This document shows, piece after piece, positions 11,687 through 21,790 of a stretch of 64,000 nt of DNA. Position 1 is the first letter of the stretch, and the number at the start of each line of letters is the position of its first letter. The notes beneath the pieces were generated by a model. The model saw only the letters and a list, made by a program, of their open reading frames with translations. It was not told the origin of the DNA and searched no databases. The stretch comes from Patiria miniata. Taxonomy: Eukaryota > Echinodermata > Asteroidea > Valvatida > Asterinidae. The position numbers were made by a program, and so were the translations under genes. The DNA is taken from positions 2,541,427 through 2,605,426 of the forward strand of contig NW_024037064.1 of assembly GCF_015706575.1 (NCBI RefSeq), in the 5' to 3' direction.

Positions 11687-12707
11687 AGGAATGCCCAACT
11701 TTCAAAGTCCTTGCCATTTGGTTTGTCATGGTTAAACTCTGTTCATTGAACTAATATGCTCTAGAACAAAGCTCCAGTAAAGTCTATAGGGCCAACTTCT
11801 TGGGGCATGGAAATAATCTTATGAGTTATGTAGTAAAACTGAAATCTGAAATGAGTGATTTGATTCCAAATACATTAACAAATGTTTAAATCTTCGTGAT
11901 GTTTAGACCCCGAGCACGTAGATGCTTGGAACTAATTAAGTTCAATTTTAAAATAACTTGAAAAAAAGTTGCACAGTAAACCTAACCTTAACATTAGGTT
12001 AGTGCTCATAAAAGTAAATTTAAACTTCAAATATGTATAACTATGTTTAATTCACTTTAATAAATAAATCAATATTTGTTTAGATTTAAGAATGTTCAGT
12101 GCCTAAAACTATTAAAGTCTTCCACTTGATTTTAAGTTAATTTAGAAGCATCAGCAGAACCATAAATGTAACCGTGAAACCTAAGGACAAAGCTCATAAA
12201 AGTCAAATTTAGCTTTAGATGTGAGGCAGCTCACTTGGGATGGCAATCCAGTTTTGACTACAATGTGGTAGCATTCAAGTATGCCAAAGTCATTTTTGTT
12301 TCCACTGTTCTGTGTAAAACTGTGGACCCTTGCAGCATTTGTTAGGTCATTCAATCATCTGCATGCATCCATTGACAGACAGTCATATTAACCACTGGCA
12401 CTGACGACATAAACCACCTAATTAACCACTAACCAGACCTGACAAAATGTTGCAAGGACTGGGGAAATATTCTATGCTTCTTGGGAACTTGAGTTCACTT
12501 GCGCATTTTCTTCTTAGTTTCTCAAAGCTGGACTGCCAGTAAAAACAGCTCTTAGCATTTACACAATTTATTGAAATGCAAACAATTTGAGTCAACTTTT
12601 ACATTTGGCAGAAATAATGAGCACAAACAAGAAAGGAAATGAAAATGCTTTCAACAAATTCTTTCAGAGCATAATCTAAAAAAAGGACATATTTAAAAGA
12701 CCAATCT
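11687..12707. other. Gap without recognised gene
   Basis: AT-rich sequence following the candidate exon. It could be 3' UTR at first. No repeats or frames stand out. Confidence 0.35.
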
Positions 12708-12865
12708 TAAGGCCAAAAGAAAAGTCTCCGGTTTCTGGTATGCGCGCGCGTCGCCGTAGCCATGCGCGTCGGCAAAATGAAAAGGTTTTTTTCCAATGAA
12801 AGATGATGTCTCAAAACCGCCAATCTCACTGGTATGACTGGAATCCTGCTGCTGCACAATTTTAA

Positions 12866-13297
12866 CCCTAACCCCCTAGGCCCTTGTTGCTTACAACCAT
12901 CCTCAATCCTCCAAAATCCTCCAAAATTTTTCAACTCCGCCTAAATTTTTCTAAATTGTCAGACAGTCCTGCCTCAAAATGCATTCATCCTCAATCCTCC
13001 AAAATCCTCCTCATCCCAAAACTTTGCACTCATGTTTAAATGAAGGATAACCAACGCCAAATCCTTCAAAATCATCAGACAGTCCTGCCTCAAAATGCAT
13101 TCATCCTCAATCCTCCAAAATCCTCTTGTGCTTCATTCACCATTCATCCTCAATCCTCCAAAATCCTCATGTGCTTCAATCACCATTCATCCTCAATCCT
13201 CCAGAATCCTCATTTGATTCAATCACCATTCATCCTCAATCCTCTAGAATCCTCCAAAACCGTCAGGAGGATTTTGGAGGAGTGAGGTGGGTTAGGG
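12866..13297. mobile_element. piggyBac-like non-autonomous element inside the MITE (TTAA target)
   Basis: A 432-bp insert is flanked by TTAA (12862-12865 and 13298-13301). Its ends are CCCTAACCCCCT and the complement of CCCTAACCCACCT. Other MITE copies lack it and show an uninterrupted 'TTTTAACGTG', which proves insertion. TTAA targets with CCC ends are typical of piggyBac-group elements. The interior is mostly short repeats of a CATCCTCAATCCTCC type. Confidence 0.7.
12895..13275. repeat. Degenerate minisatellite, CATCCTCAATCCTCCAAAAT-type units
   Basis: At least six partly diverged units with spacer words such as 'TCATTCACCATT' lie wholly inside the piggyBac-like insert. Confidence 0.7.
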
Positions 13298-13512
13298 TTA
13301 ACGTGTTTTTGGATTAGGTTATGGTCGAGAATAAGCTTTATGTGGCCTCTCTGGACTCCCATATAATTTGCACTAAGTTTAGTCGGGCACCATTTGCAGT
13401 CATCAGCCGACATTTGAGGCAAAAAAATCAGGTAAAAAAAAAAGCCGCGTAGCCGCACCACTTTTTGGGCAAGCTCCATACCAGAAACCGGAGACTTTTT
13501 TTTTTGGCCTAA

Positions 13513-14090
13513 TGTTAAAAATGGACAAAATTTTTAATGAAATTAAATTCTCTGAAAATGGTATAAATGATAAATAGCCAAACAATAAAGGATGTGTTCA
13601 ATGTAAAAATGCAATTTAAAAACTACATTCATAAAAAGAAATGTTTAAAAGGATTAGTTAGTATAAGGCATAAACCTGAAAGAATTTTAGTTTTAAACTA
13701 TAATTACAAACAAAGAAACTCACATTTCTTGTTTGCCATAACCACATGATTTAAAAATTTAGGTATAGGACATTTACTCAAGTTGGCCCTTGACATACTT
13801 GGGACAATGTTCAGTACGGAGCAGTAAAATGTGAGAGTCATTATGGAGAAACTCTGAAAATTGCCTCCAATTATAAGTTGCCCCTGGATGAACTTTGGAC
13901 ATTAACAGTACAGGCAATACTGCTGCACATCTGACCAGTTTGGAACAAAGGATGGACATGACTGTTTGGTTGAGTATTGCGTTTCTCCAGTGCGGACTCG
14001 TTGCAAACTGGAACATAACTTGATACCATCGCCTTGGAAGCACAACTGAAGAACATGCCTACCTTGAACTCCATGCAATATTGGAAGGTT
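13513..14090. other. Gap without recognised gene
   Basis: AT-rich up to about 13750, then more balanced sequence leading into the 19-bp array. No supported feature. Confidence 0.35.
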
Positions 14091-14741
14091 GTTTGGACAC
14101 TTGTTTGGAAGGACGATGTGTGTTTGGAAGGACGATACTTGTTTGGAAGGATGATGCGTGTTTGGAAGGACGATGCTTGTTTGGAAGGACGATACTTGTT
14201 TGGAAGGATGATGCTTGTTTGGAAGGACGATGCTTGTTTGGAAGGACGATACTTGTTTGGAAGGACGATGCTTGTTTGGAAGGACGATGCTTGTTTGGAA
14301 GGACGATGTGTGTTTGGAAGGACGATGTGTGTTTGGAAGGACGATGCTTGTTTGGAAGGACGATGTGTGTTTGGAAGGACGATGCTTGTTTGGAAGAACG
14401 ATGCTTGTTTGGAAGAACGATGCTTGTTTGGAAGAACGATGCTTGTTTGGAAGAACGATGCGTGTTTGGAAGAACGATGCTTGTTTGGAAGGACGATGCT
14501 TGTTTGGAAGAACGATGCTTGTTTGGAAGGACGATGCTTGTTTGGAAGAACGATGCTTGTTTGGAAGGACGATGTGTGTTTGGAAGGACGATGCTTGTTT
14601 GGAAGGACGATGCTTGTTTGGAAGGACGATGCTTGTTTGGAAGGACGATGCTTGTTTGGAAGGACGATGCGTGTTTGGAAGGACGATGCGTGTTTGGAAG
14701 GACGATGCGTGTTTGGAAGGACGATGCTTGTTTGGAAGGAC
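14091..14741. repeat. 19-bp minisatellite, 33 whole units
   Basis: The unit GTTTGGAAGGACGATGCTT repeats without any length change from 14103 to 14729, followed by a partial unit. A degenerate partial unit precedes it. Variants are ordered: CTT is replaced by TGT, CGT or ACT, and GGACG by GAACG, with the GAACG units clustered around 14390-14560. The unit contains no stop codon on either strand and 19 is not a multiple of 3, so all six frames stay open; the long frames here are an artefact, not a gene. Confidence 0.95.
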
Positions 14742-15017
14742 CAACTGGAACTTTGAGGAACACTGCCTATTCTGATGTGGGAGACGTGGAATACTGGTGA
14801 CTTTCTGATGTTGGGAGAAGTAGAATTTGCCATCCTCGCTACCTGTGGATACCTGTATCACTCAGAAACCTCGGAGGTACCCCCCCTAAAAAAAAAATCA
14901 TTGTTAATTGTCAGATACTTAAAAAAGATTTTGCTGATGCTATAGCAATGCATCATTTAACTAGGTTTGGGTTTGTTTCACAAATTAACACATGTTATGG
15001 GGCATGACACTATAGGT

Positions 15018-15156
15018 CATTCTAAAAACAGATTGGTTAAATAACCAATGTTGGTTAAAATGTATCCAACCAGCCCAATTAGTTCAACACATATTAAACA
15101 ATTGTTGATTAATTCAACCAATGATTGGTTCTGTTAACCTATCTGTTTTTAGAGTG
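15018..15156. mobile_element. Short foldback MITE
   Basis: About 140 bp with inverted ends: CATTCTAAAAACAGATTGGT on the left and the complement of CACTCTAAAAACAGATAGGT on the right. No clear flanking duplication and no coding sequence. Confidence 0.6.
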
Positions 15157-15310
15157 TAACAAGGCAAATATAATGAATCTGGTATTTTATAAATTTCAGC
15201 TTTTCATTATTTGACCAAAGGCAATACAAGGAAAATACTTCAAATTAAATGAACATTAATTTATTTGCATTGATTTTCTGCAGATGTGAACATGCACAAG
15301 AGACCCCTGG

Positions 15311-15633
15311 ATTGTGAAAGTGTACAGTTTGCAAGTGGAGTCGTTCGATAGATTGTTCGGAATCATCGGCACAGGGGGACAAGGTTGCATGTTAACTGAG
15401 GTGAGGTAACCATTTTCTTTGCAGGGCCACATGCACTTGTCCCCCCCCCCCCCCCTGGATTGTGACAGTTTGCAAGTGGAGTCATTCGTTGGATTGTTCG
15501 GAATCATCGGCGCAGGGGAACAAGGTTGCATGTTAACTGATGAGGTGAGGTAACCATTTCCTTTGCAGCTCAAGGCCACATGCACTTGTCCCCCCCGTAT
15601 TGTGACAGTTTGCAAGTGGAGTCATTCGTTTTG
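15311..15633. repeat. Tandem repeat, about 145-bp unit, 2.3 copies
   Basis: Units start at 15311, 15459 and 15599 (partial). Each complete unit contains a TTTGCAG followed by 'CCACATGCACTTGTCC' and a C-run of different length, which accounts for most of the length difference. Confidence 0.8.
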
Positions 15634-15719
15634 TTCAGAGTAAGTCAAACCACAATTCTAGTATTTTTCATGTGCAAGCAATTTGAATTTATCCTGATTC
15701 TATAAGTCAAAACAACTGC

Positions 15720-16006
15720 AGTTCGCCTTTCACGAGGGGACGTGGGTCCTACGCAGCGGCCTGGAAACCCTAGGATGCCGTGCCATAAAGGAGCAGGTAG
15801 TGCGTCCCTCTTTATAGGGGCGTGGCCCTGTATTCACAGCCGGCAAACGCTGCTACTTCCTCAGAACGCATGAACCTGTAATGGGGATGGACTGAGGGGG
15901 GCACGCATATAGGTTAGGGTACTCTTCTGATCCTTCGGGGTTGGGGGGGCGTACCGGACAGTCGGCAACTGTGCATGGCCCTCCGGGGCCGGCCTTTTGC
16001 CCAGCA
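15720..16006 (+). other. GC-rich island upstream of a candidate gene
   Basis: A sharp rise in GC and CpG compared with both sides. It leads into the ATG at 16007 and could be a 5' UTR/promoter. The words around 15990 also resemble common LINE tails ('TGCCCAGCAATGGAC'), so a transposon origin is possible. Confidence 0.3.
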
Positions 16007-18135
16007 ATGGACCTGACGATACTGAAAGCGTGTTTGGGGCTGGTATCCTGGGACCTTCACATGGTGGCCCTGTTTAAACCAATCTTACCAGGATGTGCTT
16101 CCAGAAGGGTTACATCTAAAAACAAGGTAAGATTTTAAGAAGGAATGACTTTTTGAAGAAATTTGAAAATCTAATTAGCAACTTTTGAAAAATAAATTCT
16201 CAACAAACATCAAAATTATTGCCAATCAGTCAACATGGACTTCAATTTTAGACCCCAAAAAACATTCCATTTGTTTCTTGGATCATTATTTTTTCCATCT
16301 AGTAAACCAAAGCATTCTGTTGGAGAAAGATTTTAAAACCTTTTCTTACAATGGAAAACAATCTCCTCCTCTTTTTCTGACTGGAGTTCAGAGTGGGTAA
16401 ACAAAGGCCTTTTTTTGTTGAAATTAAAATTGATTCCACCTCTCAAAATTTCACTCCAGTTTTAACTTGGCATTCTGAATCTATAGCTTAAAAATTCTGG
16501 GCGCGCTAAAAAAAGAGAACAAATAAGTAAAACAACACAAACAAAATTGCTTTTGTGTTTATAATTGGAAATACAAATTTGTGGACAAGATTTGTGTGCA
16601 AAATGTACTTTGAAAACTTGACCACTTGAATGATTGTTTTGTTTTTGATAACACTGCAAGGTACAAGCTACCACGGATGAGAAGCTTACTGGAGAGAAGA
16701 GGGAAAGTAGCGATGAACCAACAACTTCAGGGGAATCCGATCGTCCAATCCAAGGTGAGCATCTGATTGCAACTGATCCATTATAGACAGCAAAAGGAAT
16801 GGAGAAACATCTTCAAAACGGCTGCAATTACGATCGGACATTTGTCTGTGAACAAATCAAATTCTGTACTGTGAAGTGCATTCTAAATTAATGGCTTTTG
16901 ATGCTCTGCATGAGACGGTTTGAAATTGATTTTGTCAGGTCTGTCTGTTTCAAAATGCATCGACAAATTGAACAGTTTCAAAACTGAACAGTTTCCAGTT
17001 TAATTGATTAATATGAAAAGGAAATTCACCAATTTGCCACTTGATAATGTTGTTTGCAAGTTATTTTGTTATTGCAGTTTAACCCTCCCCCTCCCCACTG
17101 GAGATGAGAGGCTGTAGAGGAATTTGTTGTGATGACAATGAATCATTCTAATCAAAGGTGAGCAAAACATCTGACTGAAGATGATCAATTCAAGACAGCA
17201 AAGGGAACGGATAAACCTAAGAAAAGGCTGAAATTATGATGGCACATTTGCCAATTCAGAGGTCCTTGTCAGAGCAAAAAAATACATGCTCAAGTCAGAT
17301 TGTGCATTTTTGATATGCTTGTCAATGCGACATGCTTGCTGGCTCGAAATTGGTTTTCGCAGTGCATTTTGGCAAATTTATTTCAATTCCACCGTTTGTC
17401 AAGAATTATGCTTTCTGGTCATTCTCAGCCCTGATCATTTATTTCCTTCAGATATCAAACATGAATTTCTTGTTTTTCTTTTCTTCCTTTCCTGATAGTC
17501 AGTATGGGCTCTGAGAAACACGCAGGAGACAAGATCTGCCGCAGTCATTGTTAGCAAGAACTACCAGTTTAATAAGGTCTATGATTTTGCACTTGTGCTT
17601 TGAAATCAAGGAGCAATTGTAGTTGACTTCCAAGGTAGAGAGTAGACTCTCTGCTGTTGACACAAAGATTTACACATGTGTATTTGAAGGACAGTTTTGC
17701 AAGTTGTGAACATATTTTTCAAACTACGAATGATTCGCTGATTGTGCATATGCCCTGAAAGTGTCCACTGGTTCCACCTCAGAAATTGCTTTCAAATGTG
17801 GTCATCCGATTATAGTCTCCATAATCTCTTGAGATCAATTCAAGTCTGCATGTCCTCTTGATAGTAACTACAACATTGATGTCTTATTTTGATGGAAACA
17901 AAATCTTCTTTGTAGTTGAGATGTTCTCAAATTCTGAAATTGTCTGATGATCCACTATGAGCCCTGTCTGATAAACACTATTCTAAGACCCCACTGTTCT
18001 CAATCCAATTCAAGTTGACTTGACTCTGATATGCCTTTTTGTTTCTATCTCACATCTCCCTCTGCAGGTGGACCACACAGACAGCACGATAGCCTTGCAA
18101 AGGATAGCGTTTCTCACGAGTGGATTTACAACTGA
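16007..18135 (+). CDS. Candidate three-exon gene, about 93 residues, unknown function
   Basis: Exons are inferred from splice signals and phase. Exon 1 (16007-16126, 40 codons, donor AAG|GTAAGA) begins MDLTILKACLGLVSWDLHMV. Exon 2 (16661-16754, acceptor CTGCAAG, donor CAAG|GTGAGC) begins VQATTDEKLTGEKRESSDEP. Exon 3 (18068-18135, acceptor CCCTCTGCAG) ends HEWIYN and TGA. Phases agree (0 then 1). Exon 1 could form a short hydrophobic lead; exon 2 is hydrophilic and rich in Ser, Glu and Asp, as in disordered regions. No family is recognised. Exon 3 is open in two frames, which weakens the case. The intron after exon 2 contains a diverged copy of the exon-2 donor region (about 17150-17380). A spliced non-coding transcript is an alternative. 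Confidence 0.35.
16748..17380. repeat. Diverged tandem duplication around a splice donor
   Basis: About 230 bp starting at the exon-2 donor (16748-16980) recurs at about 17150-17380 with shared words (AAGGTGAGC, GACAGCAAA, CGAAATTG) and heavy divergence. Confidence 0.5.
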
Positions 18136-18942
18136 CTGACCAATCAACCTTCATCAGAACTTTCTGAAGTAGTGGTGCTGGGAAAGTGGTGCTGGGAAAG
18201 CTAGGTTTTCAGGTTTGAAATGGAATGTTGTTCTAGGTTATGACTAGTTAAATGTTTGGTATTTTGTAAATGTATTTATTTTAACTGCATGTAAACACAT
18301 AAAATTGTGATATTTTCTCCAAGATGTTTGATACTTGTGTAACAACAAAAATGGCTCACTAAGAAAAATTCTGCTTGAAATTATTATGTCACGATATACT
18401 TTTAGAAACTGGGACAAAAAAGAAAAGGAATCAAAGAAACCAAATAGACTTCTCAAATTTTGAATTTAGTCTGAAAAAAGGAGATCTTTCACACACGCAA
18501 TACAATTTGTATCCTTAAATAAAAAAAGTTCTTTTCAATACATGAAAGCAATCTCAATCTGGATCAAACAACGAATTGAAAAGTTAAAATGAATTTGCCA
18601 AGGATAAAAATAAAACTTTCAAGGATAAAAATAATAAACAATTGGATACAATTTTTGGAAAATATTGAGAAAAACTAAGGTTTAGATAAATGGACAGCAA
18701 GAAAAAAAGTAAAAACCAAACAACATTATTGGAAAATGACTGTAAAAGCACAGCAATGATCTACAAACCAATGACTCCACAAGCAGACAAACCCAAGCAG
18801 GAAACAACTCCAGTTAGGAGCAACTTATAATGAAATACTGTGAACTATAAACTGCTGGTCTGCTGGCTACTACTAAAACGTGGCTTGTAGGGCTGTCCAT
18901 TTTCAAATAATTTAGTATTTGATGATTTCCAAACTGCACTTA
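18136..18942. other. Gap without recognised gene
   Basis: AT-rich; possibly the 3' UTR of the candidate gene ending at 18135 and, on the other strand, of the exon that follows. A 13-base direct repeat lies near 18170-18200. Confidence 0.35.
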
Positions 18943-19282
18943 ACCGAATGTTTGAATATTAGAAACTTGCCGATCAAGTGTGACACACGCAAGCTGCAGC
19001 TGCCTTCCTAGCTGGTCAACAATTGCATATAAAGCATGCTGGTTACAAATGACATGCGTTGATAGTATTGTCTCCTTTTCTTTGTCTGTGGCATCCATAG
19101 GGAGGTTGCTGACAGCCAGGTGATGACCAGCATCTTTCACTAGTAGTCTCCTGGTCTTCCACTGCATCTCGAATTTCTTGCCACCACAGACGGATGTTTC
19201 AGTGAAGTAGTTTTGCTCCAACCTCTCTGCCATCTGCCATGCGATGGGCGCTAGAGCACATCCCGTTGAGGAAGTCGGTAGC
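18940..19282 (-). CDS. Candidate terminal exon, unknown protein
   Basis: On the - strand a pyrimidine-rich CTCCTCCACCCCTAG could serve as acceptor near 19283. An open frame then gives about 113 residues (TSSTGCALAPIAWQMAERLE..., then MQWKTRRLLVKDAGHHLAVS..., ending NIQTFG) and stops near 18940. Base composition is more balanced than the surroundings and the protein is ordinary-looking, with predicted helix (HALYAIVDQLGRQLQLA). An internal ATG at about 19233 begins MAERLEQNYF. No domain is recognised. Upstream exons were not found between 19.3 and 20 kb. Confidence 0.4.
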
Positions 19283-19913
19283 TAGGGGTGGAGGAGCAAA
19301 GTTCAAGTTAACAAAGCTGATGTTTAATGGTAGCTACTAGATATCCTGGATGCTGACTCTGCCTAGGTAGGTGATGTTGAATACGATAGAAATCACTAGC
19401 GAAAAGTTCTACATGAACAGCATGTGAAGTGACAGTCTCTAAAAAGAGAAGTGGTTCTGAAGATTTGAAGATTTAGTCAGTGATCTGTGACTGTCATCAG
19501 GAGAATGCCTAAACCTAAAGACAGGTGATCATTACTATAACCTGCTTCTTTGATGACAACCTTTGCAGACAATCCAAATTTCTCTTCTATACTGAAAGAG
19601 TGATTACTCCAGTGATATGAATTGGCCTACGACATGACTTCATTCATTAACATTCCCTGGTGGGGCTCCTGTAGCTATTTTTTTTATTATAGCACGTTAG
19701 ACAGCTCTATGAACACAAAGATCAATCATAGACTGTTCTGTAACTTTCCATTCTGTTTGTCACATGTAGAAAATCTCGCTTGCCTCTTAAAGTCAGTCAT
19801 TTGTTCCGGATAATAAACCATCTGAAATCAAATATTGTCTTCACCCTAGCAGGTATTTGTTTGCCACCATAACTAATCTATATTGCATTTCTTGTACATT
19901 CTTTGATAAGACA
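19283..19913. other. Gap without recognised gene
   Basis: No supported coding region or repeat. It would be intron for genes on either strand. Confidence 0.3.
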
Positions 19914-21790
19914 GGACCTTAGTAACCTGAGCAAGTCATCAGACGTCTGTTATCAGAACCACAAGAAGAGGAACACATGTGTTTCAGGTGAGCTAAGAAC
20001 TTGTTCAATATACTTGAGTACTTGCTTTTGCAATATTTTTATGTGAATTATGGGTTGATAATAAATTCATACTAAAATTTTGACGTAGATGGGTACGCAA
20101 AGGAAGCTAAAATTCTAAATTCTATCTTCAAAACTCCTCCATACATATAGTTGTTCTCCCAAATCAGTGCAGCCTCAAAAGCTACAAAAGCCTGCAAAAA
20201 AAGTAATCATAAACTGCATGTATACAAGTATGCTATTTATATTCCATTTCCCTTTTTAATTTTTTTTTCAACTTGAATTTCAGGTTTTCCTGCTCTTACC
20301 AAGAAGACGTTGCTCTTGATGTTGGAATGCCCTGAAACTGCACCACTTTGTGATGACATCAAACATCAGAGAAACTACATCCAAGGTGCCTTGGGTCTAT
20401 TTAGAATGTACTGGGCTATTAAATGTAAATGGTTTAAGGTATATGGGCAATTCCATGCTGGTGGAGACACAAGACCAAAAAAAAGTATAAGTTCAAGTTT
20501 GATTTGCTGAAGTGACACAATGTAACATTGCGTTTGTTAAAACTGTAATATAGTTTAGTCCCATGCGCGCACTATTTTCTGAGTTACGGTACACCGTCAC
20601 ATCAGTCTGCAAAGACGTCATGATGCCTTATGGATGCACTGGTAAGGAATTTTGAATTAGTCTTTTGCTTTCTATTCAGTAACATTTCCTCTCAATTTGC
20701 TATGTTACCATTTTGAGGGGGTCTTTGTGAAAATGGGTATTATTTTTAAGTTTTCAGTTCGAGTCAGATTTTGTTTGTAATAAGAGATACATATTGAATG
20801 ATTTGAACGCCATCAAAAGTGATTTTATGTAAATGGCTACATTTCCTAACCAATGAAATATTCTGTTAGGCCAAAAAAAATAAGTCTCCAGTTTCTGGTA
20901 TGGAGCTTGTCCAAAAAGTGGTGCGGCGACGCGGCTTTCTTTTTTTTTTTACCTGACTTTTTTGCTTCAAATGTCGGCTGATGACTGCAAATGGTGCCCG
21001 ACTAAACTTAGTGCAAATATATGGGAGTCCAGAGAGGCCACATAAAGCTTATTCTCGATCATAACCCCATCTAAAAACACGTTAAAATTGTGCAGTAGCA
21101 GGATTCCAGTCAAACCAGTGAGTTTGGCGGTTTTGAGACATCATCTTTCATTGAAAAAAAAACTTTTTCATTTTGCCGACGCGCATGGCTATGGCGACGC
21201 GCGCGCATACCAGAAACCGGAGACTTTTTTTTGGCCTTAACTTTCCTTAGCTTGAGTTCTTAGAAGTGTTCAAAAATAATTTGTCAGACATTTTTGTTGG
21301 CCAGCCATGAAATATTGTAATAGTATTGGCCATGTGTAATGTCATGCAGTCACAATCTTAGCTTAACATAGTGTCAGTCACAGTCCAAACTCCATAATTC
21401 AGAAATGAAATGAAAAATATATTTGTTTTGCTTTTGGGCACAAGTAGTCTATCATTTTCCATTCTGGTGGGGTGGGGTGGGGGAAGTCTTCCTGTGAGAA
21501 CTGAATTATTGTTCAGCACCAAATAGTTTGATATTCATAACTCCTCATTACTAACGTTGGCTGATATTACATTTGTTGATTTAATATTTGTTGTTGGTTC
21601 ATTGGATATCTTCGGAAGTGCTACAGAAACAGGAATTAAAATTTTGTCAATGTAAACATGAACAAAATACTAAAAGTTTTGTTGAATATTTCATATTTTG
21701 CAGAAAAGATATACAGGTACACCCAAGTTGCAACTTAATTACAGCAGCACAGAGAAAGACACAGCAAAAAAAATTGGAAGAAAGGATTGT
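19914..21790 (+). CDS. Candidate exon chain, unknown function (partial gene)
   Basis: Three exon-like blocks have matching phase. Block 1 (about 19914-19987; acceptor GATAAGACAG, donor TCAG|GTGAGC) encodes DLSNLSKSSDVCYQNHKKRN and TCVS. Block 2 (about 20284-20381; acceptor TTGAATTTCAG, donor CAAG|GTGCCT) encodes FPALTKKTLLLMLECPETAP and onward. Block 3 (about 21742-21790; acceptor AACTTAATTACAG) encodes AAQRKTQQKKLEERIV and a stop TGA, and resembles a short coiled-coil end. No start exon was found; the blocks could be the 3' part of the gene beginning at 16007 or of another one. A Harbinger MITE (20869) sits in the second intron. The family is not recognised. Confidence 0.3.
20869..21236. mobile_element. 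Harbinger-type MITE, subfamily A
   Basis: 368 bp, TTA on both sides (20866-20868 and 21237-21239), GGCC plus A-rich ends followed by TCTCCAGTTTCTGGTAT or its complement, and CpG-rich GCGCGCGC near one end. This copy shows the intact site where the piggyBac-like insert entered the 12.7-kb copy. Confidence 0.9.

Larger units (their letters stand above)
12711..13509. mobile_element. Harbinger-type MITE, subfamily A, enlarged by an insertion
   Basis: The ends are GGCC plus an A-rich run then GTCTCCGGTTTCTGGTAT, and the complement. TAA flanks it (12708-12710 and 13510-13512). Without the 436 bp of insertion plus duplication it is 363 bp, close to copies at 20869, 27662 and 52862. Confidence 0.85.

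Noticed and set aside
12866-13297. Internal telomere sequence
   Set aside because: Only one or two CCCTAA-like units occur at each end, as inverted ends flanked by TTAA; a transposon explains them better.
14103-14729. CRISPR-like array
   Set aside because: The units are contiguous without spacers, and the window is eukaryotic.
13871-14861. Long open frames (up to 320 codons) on both strands
   Set aside because: They come from a 19-bp repeat lacking stop codons in all frames; the period is not a multiple of three and no domain is present.
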